Source: Paraburkholderia silviterrae (GTDB lineage Bacteria > Pseudomonadota > Gammaproteobacteria > Burkholderiales > Burkholderiaceae). Taken from it: a stretch of 64,000 bases of DNA. The stretch is taken from positions 136,145-200,144 of the forward strand of contig NZ_SMRP01000015.1 in the NCBI RefSeq assembly GCF_004353915.1. The letters are read 5' to 3'. The first letter of the stretch is position 1; every line of letters begins with the position of its first letter. The notes under the pieces were generated by a model. That model was not told the DNA's origin. It searched no databases and saw only the letters and a list, made by a program, of their open reading frames with translations. This document shows, one piece after another, positions 1 through 8,946 of the stretch. Position numbers and translations under genes: made by a program.

Positions 1-189
1 ATGCACCGACCGGCACCGGGGCATGCGGCAGGCGAGCTGTCGTGACGGACGTCCGCTCCTGTTGTTCCGGTGGTCATCGCCGCTGATTCTCTATTTCATC
101 GATCGACGCGCGAACGTTGCGCGCCTCGATCACGCCGCTTTCACGTCGCTTGCCTCTTTCATCCCACTTTCCACTCAGGATTCCTGATT

Positions 190-1371
190 ATGCGCGAAGC
201 CGTCATTGTCTCTACCGCACGCACACCGCTGACCAAGGCGCATCGCGGCGAATTCAACATCACGCCCGGCCCGGCACTCGCTTCGTTCGCGATGCGCGCC
301 GCGGTGGAGCGCTCGGGCATCGATCCCGAATCGATCGAGGATGCGATCCTCGGCTGCGGCTATCCCGAGGGCATCACCGGCCGCAACGTCGCACGCCAGG
401 CCGTGATCCGGGCCGGGCTGCCGGTCTCGATTGCCGGCACGACCGTCAACCGTTTCTGCGCATCGGGCCTGCAGGCGATTGCGATCGCCGCGGGCCGCAT
501 CGTCGTCGACGGCGCGCCGGCCATGATCGCGGGCGGCGTCGAAAGCATCTCGGGCATCCGCCGGGACCAGCATCGCGCGAGCGACCTCGATCCGTGGCTC
601 GTCGAGCACAAGCCGTCGCTCTACATGGAGATGATCGATACCGCCGACATCGTCGCGCAGCGCTACGGGATCAGCCGGGAAGCGCAAGACCGCTTTGCGG
701 TGGCGAGCCAGAACAAGACCGAAGCGGCGCAGCTCGCGGGCCGCTTTGTCGAGGAGATCGTGCCGGTCACCACGACGATGGCCATCACCGACAAGCAAAC
801 CGGTGAGGTGAGCCAGCGCGAGGTCACGATCGATGTCGACACCTGCAACCGCCGTGGCACCACCTATGAAGCGCTTGCGAAGCTGGCGCCGGTCAAGGGG
901 ACGGAGAAGTTCGTCACGGCGGGCAATGCATCGCAACTGTCGGACGGTGCTTCGGCATGCGTACTGATGGAGGCGAAGCAAGCCGAGCGCAGCAACATCG
1001 CGCCGCTAGGCGCGTTCCGCGGCCTCGCAATGGCGGGCTGCGAGCCGGACGAGATGGGCATCGGCCCCGTGTTCGCGGTGCCCAGGCTGCTCGCCCGCCA
1101 CGGTCTCACGATGGACGACATCGGCCTCTGGGAACTCAACGAGGCATTCGCCTCGCAGGCGATCTACTGCCAGCAGCGCCTGGGCATTCCCGAGGAGCGG
1201 CTGAACGTGAACGGCGGCGCGATCTCGGTCGGCCATCCGTTCGGCATGACGGGCGCGCGCCTTGCGGGGCACGTGCTCCTCGAAGGCCGGCGTCGTGGCG
1301 CGAAGTACGCGGTCGTCACGATGTGCATTTCCGGCGGCATGGGTGCCGCTGCCCTGTTCGAAATCTACTGA
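190..1371 (+). CDS. Acetyl-CoA acyltransferase (thiolase)
   Basis: Thiolase of 393 residues, the usual length. It catalyses reversible thiolytic cleavage or condensation of 3-ketoacyl-CoA, in fatty-acid or aromatic-acid breakdown or as the first step toward PHA. The nucleophile is Cys90 in NRFCASGLQ; NEAFASQ lies near residue 320; the base His349 is in SVGHPFGMTGAR and Cys379 in CISGGMGAA. These match the Cys-His-Cys set of the family. I chose ATG 190 because MREAVIVSTARTP is the normal thiolase N-terminus; upstream in-frame codons give no family sequence. Immediately downstream is the remnant of a CaiB/BaiF CoA-transferase. Degradative versus biosynthetic use cannot be settled from sequence. 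Confidence 0.95.
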   Translation: MREAVIVSTARTPLTKAHRGEFNITPGPALASFAMRAAVERSGIDPESIEDAILGCGYPEGITGRNVARQAVIRAGLPVSIAGTTVNRFCASGLQAIAIAAGRIVVDGAPAMIAGGVESISGIRRDQHRASDLDPWLVEHKPSLYMEMIDTADIVAQRYGISREAQDRFAVASQNKTEAAQLAGRFVEEIVPVTTTMAITDKQTGEVSQREVTIDVDTCNRRGTTYEALAKLAPVKGTEKFVTAGNASQLSDGASACVLMEAKQAERSNIAPLGAFRGLAMAGCEPDEMGIGPVFAVPRLLARHGLTMDDIGLWELNEAFASQAIYCQQRLGIPEERLNVNGGAISVGHPFGMTGARLAGHVLLEGRRRGAKYAVVTMCISGGMGAAALFEIY

Positions 1372-1420
1372 ACGAAGCCCGGTCGTGGACCTGAACTTGA
1401 TGTCGGCGGCGCAGCAATGA

Positions 1421-1561
1421 GCGAAGCGCTCGCACGGCGTGCGCCCGCCGGTGCGGCGCGCGCCGCCGCAACCCGGCGAAGGCACGACAGACGTGCTGCA
1501 TTCGCTGCTCGGGCTGTCCGATGAACGGATCTCGCAACTGAAGGCGGATGGCGTCGTTTGA
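1421..1561 (+). pseudogene. CaiB/BaiF CoA-transferase, C-terminal remnant
   Basis: The frame ending in TGA at 1559-1561 reads PPQPGEGTTDVLHSLLGLSD followed by ERISQLKADGVV and stop. That is the characteristic end of family III (CaiB/BaiF) CoA-transferases (G-E-x-T-D-x-V-L ... L-x-x-x-G-V-V). A stop at 1418 and no plausible start limit it to about 45 of roughly 400 residues, so it is a broken gene. It suggests the thiolase once sat beside an acyl-CoA transferase. Confidence 0.6.
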
Positions 1562-1605
1562 CATCGCATCCGCAATTCGAATGGGATCGTGGCGATCGAT
1601 GAGGA

Positions 1606-2511
1606 TCAAGCCGGTGCGTCGCTGGAACGTGCGAGTGACGCTCTAACGAAAGCGCGTACGGCAGGGGAGAGCCCCTGCCGTCTGCTTGCCAGCGCGAGGT
1701 GGACGGGAAACTCGAAATCCGTGATGGCCTTGTAGCAAAGGCCGGGCTGCGTGAAGTGGGACATCGATTCGGGCACCACAGCGACGCCGTAGCCCGCGCA
1801 CGCCAGACTGAGCCCGGAGATGAAGTCCCGGACGCGATAGTCGAGGAAGGCCGAGAAACCGCCAGCGGCACCCAACGCGGAGAGCACCTCGCCGAATCCT
1901 TCGTCCTCGTCGAATTGAGGCGAAATGAAGCTCTGGTCCTTCAGGTCGCGCGCAGTGAGCTTGCGACGCATCGCCAGTGGATGCGTGTCGGACATCGCCA
2001 CCATGAGGCGCTCGGTGTGGACGATCGTGGCCACAATACCCAGCGGATATTGGCGCCGTGGCCGCACGATGCCGACATCGATTTCGCCGCCGGCCAGCGC
2101 TTCGAATTGGCGTGGCGTTTCCATCGGCACGACGTCGATGCGCACATTCGGATGCGATGGACGAAAATCGCGCAGCATGCCGGCTAGCGCGCCGCTGGAC
2201 ACGCTCGACGCTACGTAGCCGATCCGGACGATGCCCGCCAGGCCTCTGGCCGCCAGCCGGCCGATCTGGTCCGCGCGTTCGATGTGCCGCAATGCGGCTG
2301 CGGCTTCGGCATGGAAGAGACGTCCGGCATCCGTGAGCGTGACCGGCTGACGCTTGTTGCGGTTCAGCAGGCGAACGCCGAGGTCTCGTTCGAGTCGTTG
2401 AATCTGGGCGCTCAAGGCCGACTGGGCGACATTCAAGCGATCCGCCGCGCGCGCGAAGTGCAACTCCTCGACCACGGCGGTGAAGTATCTGAGTTGACGA
2501 GCGTCGATCAT
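1606..2511 (-). CDS. LysR-family transcriptional regulator
   Basis: A 301-residue protein of normal LysR length. The winged HTH is at residues 4-62 (LRYFTAVVEELHFARAADRL, then AQSALSAQIQRLERDLG), followed by a periplasmic-binding-protein-like effector domain from about residue 90 (GIVRIGYVASSVSSGALAGM, EIDVGIVRPR). The start MIDARQLRYF is standard. It reads toward the thiolase and is back to back in the same direction with the AraC-type gene, so it may control either neighbour. The effector is unknown, but members with this N-terminus often control aromatic or acyl-CoA catabolism. Confidence 0.92.
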   Translation of the reverse strand: MIDARQLRYFTAVVEELHFARAADRLNVAQSALSAQIQRLERDLGVRLLNRNKRQPVTLTDAGRLFHAEAAAALRHIERADQIGRLAARGLAGIVRIGYVASSVSSGALAGMLRDFRPSHPNVRIDVVPMETPRQFEALAGGEIDVGIVRPRRQYPLGIVATIVHTERLMVAMSDTHPLAMRRKLTARDLKDQSFISPQFDEDEGFGEVLSALGAAGGFSAFLDYRVRDFISGLSLACAGYGVAVVPESMSHFTQPGLCYKAITDFEFPVHLALASRRQGLSPAVRAFVRASLARSSDAPA

Positions 2512-2582
2512 TTAATCGGAGAGTGTGCTTAAAGACTTGGAATCGTGGCAAAAATACTATCGTACAAACGCCGGTTAAAGCC

Positions 2583-3587
2583 CTACTGAGTTTCCCGCCA
2601 TTTCGAAACCGTCTTTCCAAACTGTTTCCTGAACCAGAAGGCAAAAGCGCTTGAACTGGAAAAGCCGAGCAGATCCGCCAGTTCGGCGAGCGAGCGGTCG
2701 CTATCGCGGATTTGTCGCGAGGCGAGCTCGCACCGGACATCCTGAAGCAACGACGAAAATGAGGTGGTCTCGGCGGCCAGACGCCGATGCAAAGTACGGC
2801 GATCCACGCCGAGATGTCTCGCCACCCGGTCGGCCGTGCAGCGGCCATTGGGCAGCATCGCGGCAATGACCTGACGAATGGTATGCGTGTCGCTGTCATT
2901 CGCGCTCGTCAAAGCCTGATCCAGAAAGCGGCGTGCATAGAGCGCCATCTGGGAGCCGCTGGCAGGCCGAAACGCCGCCAGGTCCTTTGCGTGGCACACG
3001 ATGCCATTGAAGTCCGAGTTGAATTCGACTGCGGAGCCGAAGAAGGCCTTATGGCATGTCGCGCCATTCGGCGGGCGGTGCTCGAAACAGACGCTTCGCG
3101 GCCGCCAGTTCGGCCCCAGCAGCTCCTCGATGCTGCGATAGAGGACGCCGACGGCCATCTCGATGGACTGCCGCACGGAATTTTTGTCGTCGACCAGAAT
3201 GTGCTCGCGGATCAATACGGCGTCGCCATAGTCCTCAATGCGGGTCAGCAGGGAGGCATTGATCAGGCGTATGTACCGGCACAGGCTCTCTAGCGCCTCT
3301 CGGGCCGTAGGCGCTTCGCTCATGACCGCGCTGATGGGACCCAGGTTGGACAGGCGCCGGCTCCTCGCCAGCCGCAAGCCGAAATCCTCCACATTTGCCG
3401 CCGCAGCGCTGCTTTCCAGCAGCTCACGGACCGCATTGCTGCTGATGGGCGCATCCGGATCGACCAGATCGCGTGCACTCAATCCGACTCTGCGCAGCAT
3501 GCGCGCAGGATCGAGTCCGAGATGGCGTGCGAGATCGCTATAGCCAGTCAGGCTCGCGCTTCGGATCGTGAGCATGGATCGCTGCAT
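2583..3587 (-). CDS. AraC-family regulator with Arabinose_bd-type N-terminus
   Basis: A 334-residue protein. Residues about 20-200 resemble the N-terminal effector domain of OruR/ArgR-like AraC regulators (GYSDLARHLGLDPARMLRRV, then SEAPTAREALESLCRYI). Residues about 240-330 are the double HTH (DRVARHLGVDRRTLHRRL; SLAELADLLGFSSSSAFAFW FRKQFG). It is divergent from the DUF849 gene at 3750, with direct repeats in the intergenic space, so it most likely controls that gene and the porin/MFS genes that follow. The inducer is unknown; a beta-keto acid or its precursor is a reasonable guess. Confidence 0.92.
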   Translation of the reverse strand: MQRSMLTIRSASLTGYSDLARHLGLDPARMLRRVGLSARDLVDPDAPISSNAVRELLESSAAAANVEDFGLRLARSRRLSNLGPISAVMSEAPTAREALESLCRYIRLINASLLTRIEDYGDAVLIREHILVDDKNSVRQSIEMAVGVLYRSIEELLGPNWRPRSVCFEHRPPNGATCHKAFFGSAVEFNSDFNGIVCHAKDLAAFRPASGSQMALYARRFLDQALTSANDSDTHTIRQVIAAMLPNGRCTADRVARHLGVDRRTLHRRLAAETTSFSSLLQDVRCELASRQIRDSDRSLAELADLLGFSSSSAFAFWFRKQFGKTVSKWRETQ

Positions 3588-3592
3588 GACGG

Positions 3593-3621
3593 TGTCCCAA
3601 TTTAGACATCTAATGTCCCAA
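3593..3621. promoter_or_regulatory. Direct repeat, candidate AraC-type operator
   Basis: TGTCCCAA occurs at 3593-3600 and again at 3614-3621, 21 bp apart (two helical turns), as expected for an AraC-type dimer. Overlapping it is the inverted repeat GACAT-CTA-ATGTC at 3605-3617. The site lies six bases before the AraC-type start codon, in the divergent intergenic region, which suits autoregulation plus control of the DUF849 gene. Confidence 0.5.
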
Positions 3622-3749
3622 ATAATACATTACGGTCGCTTTCGCGGCGATATTCTTCTGGTGTGAATCGGATGGCGTCGGCGACAAGACGCTACGAGCC
3701 CAGTTCAAATCATCTCTATTCCCTACCTGGTATTCACAGGAGACACGCC

Positions 3750-4808
3750 ATGAATTTTCTCGACGGACACTTGTTCCCCGAAAACCAGCAGCCGCTGATC
3801 ATCACGGCCGCGCCCTATGCGCCGTCGTGGCTGCCGTCGGACTTCCCCGGGGAGATTCCGGTCACGATGGAGGAGCAGGTCCAGAAGGCGGTGGACTGCT
3901 ACAACGCGGGCGCAACGGTGCTGCACCTGCACGTGCGCGAACTGGACGGCAAGGGCAGCAAGCGTCTGTCGAAGTTCAACGAGCTGATCGCCGGGGTGCG
4001 CGCGCGCGTGCCGGAGATGATCATCCAGGTGGGCGGCTCCATCAGTTTCGCGCCGGAAACCGAGGGCGCGGCCGCCAAGTGGCTGTCCGACGACACGCGC
4101 CACATGCTGGCCGAACTGGACCCCAAGCCCGACCAGGTGACGGTGACGATCAACACCTCGCAGATGAATGTCCTGGAGCAATTCGATGCGCGCGACATCA
4201 TCGGCACCTCGATGGAAGACCCGGCGGTGTTCAACGCTTACAAGGAGATGACGGTGCCCGCGCAGCCCGGCTGGGCCGAGGAGCATATCCGCCGTCTCAC
4301 GGCCGCCGGCATTCAGAGTGCGTTCCAGTGCTACAACATCAACAGCTTCGACTCGGTGGAGCGCCTGATGCGCCGCGGCATCTACAAGGGTCCGCTGGTG
4401 ATGAACTGGGTCGCCATCGGCGGCGGCATGGATGTGCCCAACGTCTACAGCCTGGCCAACTTCGTGCGCGCGGTGCCCGATGGCGCGGTGCTGACGGTGG
4501 AAAGCTCCGTGCTCAATGTGCTGCCGGTGAACATGATGGGTATCGCGATGGGCCTCCACGTGCGCACGGGTACTGAGGACAACCTGTGGAACCAGTCGCG
4601 CACGGCCAAGATCGGCACGGTCGCGCAGATCAAGCAACTGGTGGACATCGCCCGCGTATTCGGCCGGCCGATTGCCACGGCCAAACAGGCGCGTGAGATC
4701 AGCAAGATCGGCGTGTTCTACGACACGGTGGAAGAAACCCTGGCCGCCAACGGCTTCGCGCCCAACCGCAACGGCGGGCAACAAGGCTATCTGCGCAAGA
4801 TCGCCTGA
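3750..4808 (+). CDS. Beta-keto acid cleavage enzyme (BKACE, DUF849)
   Basis: A 352-residue protein of the DUF849/Kce family. Members condense a beta-keto acid with acetyl-CoA and split it to acetoacetate plus a new acyl-CoA; the type enzyme Kce acts on 3-keto-5-aminohexanoate in lysine fermentation. The Zn-binding HxH is His59/His61 in VLHLHVRE. SISFAPETEG and the NVESS-like VESSVLNVLPVN segment are also present. ATG 3750 is chosen because AGGAGA lies seven bases upstream; the in-frame ATG at 3663 has no ribosome site and adds an unrelated leader. Controlled probably by the divergent AraC-type gene. The substrate is not predictable from sequence. Confidence 0.9.
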   Translation: MNFLDGHLFPENQQPLIITAAPYAPSWLPSDFPGEIPVTMEEQVQKAVDCYNAGATVLHLHVRELDGKGSKRLSKFNELIAGVRARVPEMIIQVGGSISFAPETEGAAAKWLSDDTRHMLAELDPKPDQVTVTINTSQMNVLEQFDARDIIGTSMEDPAVFNAYKEMTVPAQPGWAEEHIRRLTAAGIQSAFQCYNINSFDSVERLMRRGIYKGPLVMNWVAIGGGMDVPNVYSLANFVRAVPDGAVLTVESSVLNVLPVNMMGIAMGLHVRTGTEDNLWNQSRTAKIGTVAQIKQLVDIARVFGRPIATAKQAREISKIGVFYDTVEETLAANGFAPNRNGGQQGYLRKIA

Positions 4809-4820
4809 CCGGCAATGATG

Positions 4821-4846
4821 GGCGATGGCGCGCACGTGCGCCATCG
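4821..4846 (+). terminator. 26-bp perfect palindrome, possible terminator or mRNA hairpin
   Basis: GGCGATGGCGCA-CG-TGCGCCATCGCC reads identically on both strands. It lies 12 bases after the DUF849 stop and before the porin. There is no T-run, so intrinsic termination is not assured; a processing or stability hairpin between the two genes is equally possible. Confidence 0.45.
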
Positions 4847-4906
4847 CCGTCGGCCTGCGCATAAATTAAGGTTATCTAATTAAATAAAATAGGTGGAGAC
4901 AAAAAA

Positions 4907-6076
4907 ATGAAAAAATACGCAGGCGGGATTTCGTTATTGCTTTCGCTTTCCGCGGCGCATGCGCAGAGCAGCGTTGCGCTATACGGCGTGGTTGACGATG
5001 CGTTGACTTTCAACTCGAACGCGGGCGGACAACGCCAATATTTCCTGACCAGTGGCGCGAAGACCGCGAATCGCTGGGGCTTGACCGGGACCGAAGATTT
5101 GGGCGGCGGCCTCAAGGCGATCTTCTCCATCGAAAGCGGATTTACCAACAATACCGGTGCATCGCTGCAGGGCGGCGCCATTTTTGGCCGCCAGGCCTAT
5201 GTGGGTATTGCCAGCAATGCCGGCACGCTGACCCTTGGCCGCCAATACTCGAGCGGCTACTGGTATGTCGGGGGACCGCTGACCGCGGGCGGAGGCTGGG
5301 CTTTCAGCGGCTCGGGCTATGGCGCACATCCCGGCGACGTCGATAATCTCGACAGCTTCAATCGCGTGAACAATGCCGTGATCTACACGACGCCCAAGAT
5401 CCATGGATTTACCGGCTCGGCCATGTACAGCTTTGGCGGCGTTCCGGGCTCGACGGCCGAGCATCAGATCTGGGCGCTCGGTGCTGGGTACGTGAACGGC
5501 GCCATCACGTTGGGCATGGGCTATCAGGTGGCCAACCAGCCCAACTTCTCGTTCTACGGCAATAACCCGTCGTCGAGCGCAACCGGCAACAACCTGTGGA
5601 GTCCGGTGAACGCGGGTTACGCATCGGCGGGGGCGCAAAAAATATTCGCCGCCGGTGCCGCGTATACGCTCGGCAGCGCGACGATTGCCGCTGTCTATAG
5701 CAACACGCGCTATACCGACCTCGGCGCAACGACGGTCGCAGGATTGACGGCGACCGAAGCGGGCTACCGTGGGGGCGAGACGTTCAACATCGGCGAACTC
5801 AATTTCAAATATTTGTTGACTCCGGCGCTCCTGCTCGGCGCGTCGTACGCTTACACCCATTCTTCCGGTGTCAACGCCGCTCGCTACCAGCAAGTCGATC
5901 TCGGCTTTGACTACTTCGTATCGAAGCGTACCGATTTTTACGGTGGGACGATCTACCAGCATGCGGCCGGAACGAATTCGCTGGGTTTGCCTGCAGTCGC
6001 GGAAATCGGCCCCGTGACCCCGTCGTCGAACAACCACCAGATCGTGGCGATCCTGGGGATGGGCCACAGGTTCTAA
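4907..6076 (+). CDS. Outer-membrane porin, Burkholderia OmpC-like family
   Basis: A 389-residue trimeric-porin-type protein. The signal peptide is MKKYAGGISLLLSLSAAHA, cleaved before QSS. The mature start SSVALYGVVDDAL, the GLTGTEDLGGGLKAIFSIES segment, the FGRQAYVGI strand and the terminal GMGHRF with C-terminal Phe are standard for this group. Alternating beta-strands fill the rest. An AT-rich leader with GGTGGAGAC precedes ATG 4907. It probably admits the substrate handled by the DUF849 enzyme and the MFS carrier next to it. Confidence 0.93.
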   Translation: MKKYAGGISLLLSLSAAHAQSSVALYGVVDDALTFNSNAGGQRQYFLTSGAKTANRWGLTGTEDLGGGLKAIFSIESGFTNNTGASLQGGAIFGRQAYVGIASNAGTLTLGRQYSSGYWYVGGPLTAGGGWAFSGSGYGAHPGDVDNLDSFNRVNNAVIYTTPKIHGFTGSAMYSFGGVPGSTAEHQIWALGAGYVNGAITLGMGYQVANQPNFSFYGNNPSSSATGNNLWSPVNAGYASAGAQKIFAAGAAYTLGSATIAAVYSNTRYTDLGATTVAGLTATEAGYRGGETFNIGELNFKYLLTPALLLGASYAYTHSSGVNAARYQQVDLGFDYFVSKRTDFYGGTIYQHAAGTNSLGLPAVAEIGPVTPSSNNHQIVAILGMGHRF

Positions 6077-6106
6077 AGGCGCGAAACACCCTCGAAGGAG
6101 ACAAGC

Positions 6107-7426
6107 ATGCATATCCCGCGCGCCGATTCCCTGCCAAAGCATGATCTGGCCATGCGCACCTTGCCCCGCCCCCACCCGTATACGTGGGTGGTGCTCGTGC
6201 TCACCATCGGCCTGATGCTTTCCGACTATATGTCGAGGCAGGTGCTCAACGCCGTCTTCCCGGCGCTCAAGGCGGTCTGGAACCTCTCCGACGCGCAGCT
6301 CGGGTCGTTCAACAGCGTGGTTGCGCTGATGGTCGGCGTGCTCACGCTGCCGCTCTCGATACTCGCGGACCGCTGGGGACGGGTCCGTAGCATCGTCCTG
6401 ATGGCGGCACTCTGGAGTCTCGCGACGCTCGGCTGCGCGCTCTCCACGAGCTACGGCAACATGTTGCTCGCACGTGCGCTGGTCGGGCTGGGCGAGGCGT
6501 CCTATGGCGCCGTCGGACCGGCGTTGATCATGAGCATCTTCCCGGCGCATCTGCGCTCGTCGCTGACCGCGAGCTTCATGGCGGGCGCCGCGCTTGGCTC
6601 GGTCATCGGCATGGCGCTCGGCGGCGTGATCATGGCACACCTGGGTTGGCGCTGGGCGTTTGGCGCCATGGCCGGCTTCGGCATCGTGCTGGTCGTGCTC
6701 TATCGCGCCGTGGTGACCGAGGCGCGGCTCGCGCCGCATCTCATCGAAAAAGCATCCCGCGCGGCGTCCGGCCGGATGCGTATCGCAGAGAGTGCCCGGA
6801 TCGTCCTTGAAGGATTGTTCGCGTCGGTGTCCGCGCGCTTCGCTTATGTCGGCAGCGGCTTGCAGGTCTTCGTCGGCGGCGCGCTCTACGCATGGCTGCC
6901 AAGCTATTTCAACCGCTATTACGGCATGCCGCCGGCACGCGCCGGCGTGATGGCGGCGGGATTCGTCCTCATCAACGGACTCGGCATGGTCCTGTGCGGC
7001 ATGCTGGTGGATCGCGCGAGCAAGGGCGATCCCACCAGGAAGTGGGGCATCGCGCTCGCGTATTGCGCCATCTCGGCCTTGCTGCTTGCGATCGCTTTTC
7101 GCGTGCCCATCGGCACTTTGCAGCTCGTGCTGATTGGTGCCGCAATGTTCGTCGTGTCCGGCACCAATGGCCCGTCCGGTGCGATGGTGGCCAACGTCAC
7201 GCCTGCCGCCATCCACGGGTCGGTCTTCGCGACGCTCACGCTCGCGAACAGCCTGCTTGGCATGGCTCCAGGCCCATTCGTCACGGGCTTCGTCGCGGAC
7301 CGTATCGGCCTGCACGGTGCGTTGGAAGTCCTGCCCTGTGTCGGGCTCGTCTCGATGCTGGCGTTTGCGCTAGGCAAGCGGCATTACGCGGGAGACCTCG
7401 AGCGTGCAAAACGGGCGCATGCTTGA
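6107..7426 (+). CDS. MFS transporter
   Basis: A 439-residue major facilitator with about twelve hydrophobic segments. TM1 carries LMLSDYMSRQVLNAVFP (the D-x-x-x-R of sugar-phosphate/aromatic-acid-type carriers), and loop 2-3 has motif A as LADRWGRVRS. The central loop (residues about 205-235) is basic. ATG 6107 is preceded by GAAGGAGACAAGC, a good ribosome site. Thirty bases after the porin stop, it is probably co-transcribed with it and moves a small organic anion across the inner membrane. Substrate unknown. Confidence 0.9.
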   Translation: MHIPRADSLPKHDLAMRTLPRPHPYTWVVLVLTIGLMLSDYMSRQVLNAVFPALKAVWNLSDAQLGSFNSVVALMVGVLTLPLSILADRWGRVRSIVLMAALWSLATLGCALSTSYGNMLLARALVGLGEASYGAVGPALIMSIFPAHLRSSLTASFMAGAALGSVIGMALGGVIMAHLGWRWAFGAMAGFGIVLVVLYRAVVTEARLAPHLIEKASRAASGRMRIAESARIVLEGLFASVSARFAYVGSGLQVFVGGALYAWLPSYFNRYYGMPPARAGVMAAGFVLINGLGMVLCGMLVDRASKGDPTRKWGIALAYCAISALLLAIAFRVPIGTLQLVLIGAAMFVVSGTNGPSGAMVANVTPAAIHGSVFATLTLANSLLGMAPGPFVTGFVADRIGLHGALEVLPCVGLVSMLAFALGKRHYAGDLERAKRAHA

Positions 7427-7535
7427 GCTTGTCGCCCAGGCTTTCCGGACGGGAGCGGCTTCTCGCATGCAGCATGAGGATTCCTGAGTTGTCAGGCAAT
7501 GCCCCGATAGTTCACAACGTGCGTGAGGAGAGCCT

Positions 7536-8870
7536 GTGAATTCGACGACAAGCGAAGAAGGGACTTCGAATCCATCGAGTCCACCGAGGCGGTGCGGTCC
7601 CGGCCGACCGAAGCGCCTGCGTGCCGCAAGCCTCGATCCGGAAGCCGAAGTGCTTTTGAACATGCTCAATTTCATGAAGCGCAAGCCGGTCAACCGTTTC
7701 AACTTTCGCCAGCATCGGCTGGCGTGGCGTTTGTCGGCGCTTGCGCTGGGCCGTGCGGATGCGGTGGCCCGCGTCGAAACACGATCGATTCCCGGGCCGT
7801 ATGCGCCGATCCGGATGAAGGTGTATCGGCCCTCGCTGACGGCCGAGGCCGCGCCCGCATTCCTGTGGTTTCACGGCGGCGGTTTCATGATGGGCGGGCT
7901 CGCGACCGCCGATGCCATTTGCCGGCATATCGCGGCGGCTAGCGGCGTGATGGTGGTTGCGGTGCGCTACCGTCTGGCGCCTGAGCACGACCTGTATGCC
8001 GGTCGAGCCGACTGCATGGCCGCGCTGGACTGGATCGTCCGCGAGGGCAGCTTGCTCGGCATCGATTCCACGCGTCTGGCCGTGGGCGGCGACTCGGCCG
8101 GCGGCAATCTCGCCGCCGCGGTGGCCCAGCGCCATGTCGAACAAGGCGGAACGGCGCTGCGGCTTCAGGTGCTGGCCTATCCCGCCACGAATCTGCTCGA
8201 CGATTTCGCTTCCAAGGCGGAAAACGCGGGCGGCTATGTCCTGACATCGGAGGGTATCGATGCGATCCGCAGGCTGATCACGCAAGGGCGCACGGATCTT
8301 GCGAATCCCTGGATCTCGCCGGCATTCACCCGCGAGCTGCGTGACTTGCCGCCGGCGCTCGTCGTGACGGCGGGCTTCGACCCGATCCGCGACGACGGCC
8401 TGGCCTACGCCGGGCGTCTGCGTGAAGCCGGCGTGCCGGTCGAATTGCTGCACTACGCCGGGCAGTTCCATGGCTTCCTGAACTTCGACGGCGTGCTGCG
8501 GGCCGCGCGCGATGCGCTCGACCGCATTGGCGCGGCGCTTCGGCTCGGCCTGGCAACGCCCGCGGGCGAAGCGGCGGCGCCGGCCGATCGCACCATAGAA
8601 CTATCGGCGCCGTGCCGTGACGATGTCGCGTGGGCGGGTCTTCCCATGAGCCGCAATCTGGCGATTGCGTGGCTCATGCTCGGCGAGCGGCTCGAGAGCT
8701 GGCGCTGGACGATGATCCATCGCACGCTCACCGATATCGGCTGGACCGTGGCTCTGAGCGCGTTCCCGCTGTTCAACCCGGTATCCGTTTGCCGGGGGCT
8801 GCTCGGGCATTACTTCGCGCCGATTCAGGCCATTGAAACGTGGCATGGCAATGCGCATGGAAGCGCCTGA
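7536..8870 (+). CDS. Alpha/beta hydrolase, hormone-sensitive-lipase family, with C-terminal extension
   Basis: A 444-residue esterase-type protein. The oxyanion motif HGGG is in WFHGGGFMMGG, the nucleophile elbow is GGDSAGGNLAA, the acid is in AGFDPIRDDG and the base is His in GQFHGFLNF. The canonical fold ends near residue 340; about 100 further residues (rich in Trp, Leu and Ala, ending in ETWHGNAHGSA) match nothing I recognise. GTG 7536 is used because GAGGAG lies five bases upstream. It precedes the PHA synthase genes, so a role in trimming hydroxyacyl esters or short polyester is possible but unproven. Confidence 0.85.
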   Translation: MNSTTSEEGTSNPSSPPRRCGPGRPKRLRAASLDPEAEVLLNMLNFMKRKPVNRFNFRQHRLAWRLSALALGRADAVARVETRSIPGPYAPIRMKVYRPSLTAEAAPAFLWFHGGGFMMGGLATADAICRHIAAASGVMVVAVRYRLAPEHDLYAGRADCMAALDWIVREGSLLGIDSTRLAVGGDSAGGNLAAAVAQRHVEQGGTALRLQVLAYPATNLLDDFASKAENAGGYVLTSEGIDAIRRLITQGRTDLANPWISPAFTRELRDLPPALVVTAGFDPIRDDGLAYAGRLREAGVPVELLHYAGQFHGFLNFDGVLRAARDALDRIGAALRLGLATPAGEAAAPADRTIELSAPCRDDVAWAGLPMSRNLAIAWLMLGERLESWRWTMIHRTLTDIGWTVALSAFPLFNPVSVCRGLLGHYFAPIQAIETWHGNAHGSA

Positions 8871-8946
8871 TCCGTTGAGTTTGCGATGCGCGAGCCGCCT
8901 CGATTCGCGTGCCCCCATCCTGTTTTGTCGACCGGTATAAAACGTT

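Noticed and set aside
4979..7315. Long 778-residue open frame on the minus strand
   Set aside because: Arg/His/Asp-rich shadow of the porin and MFS genes; no motif and no start signal.
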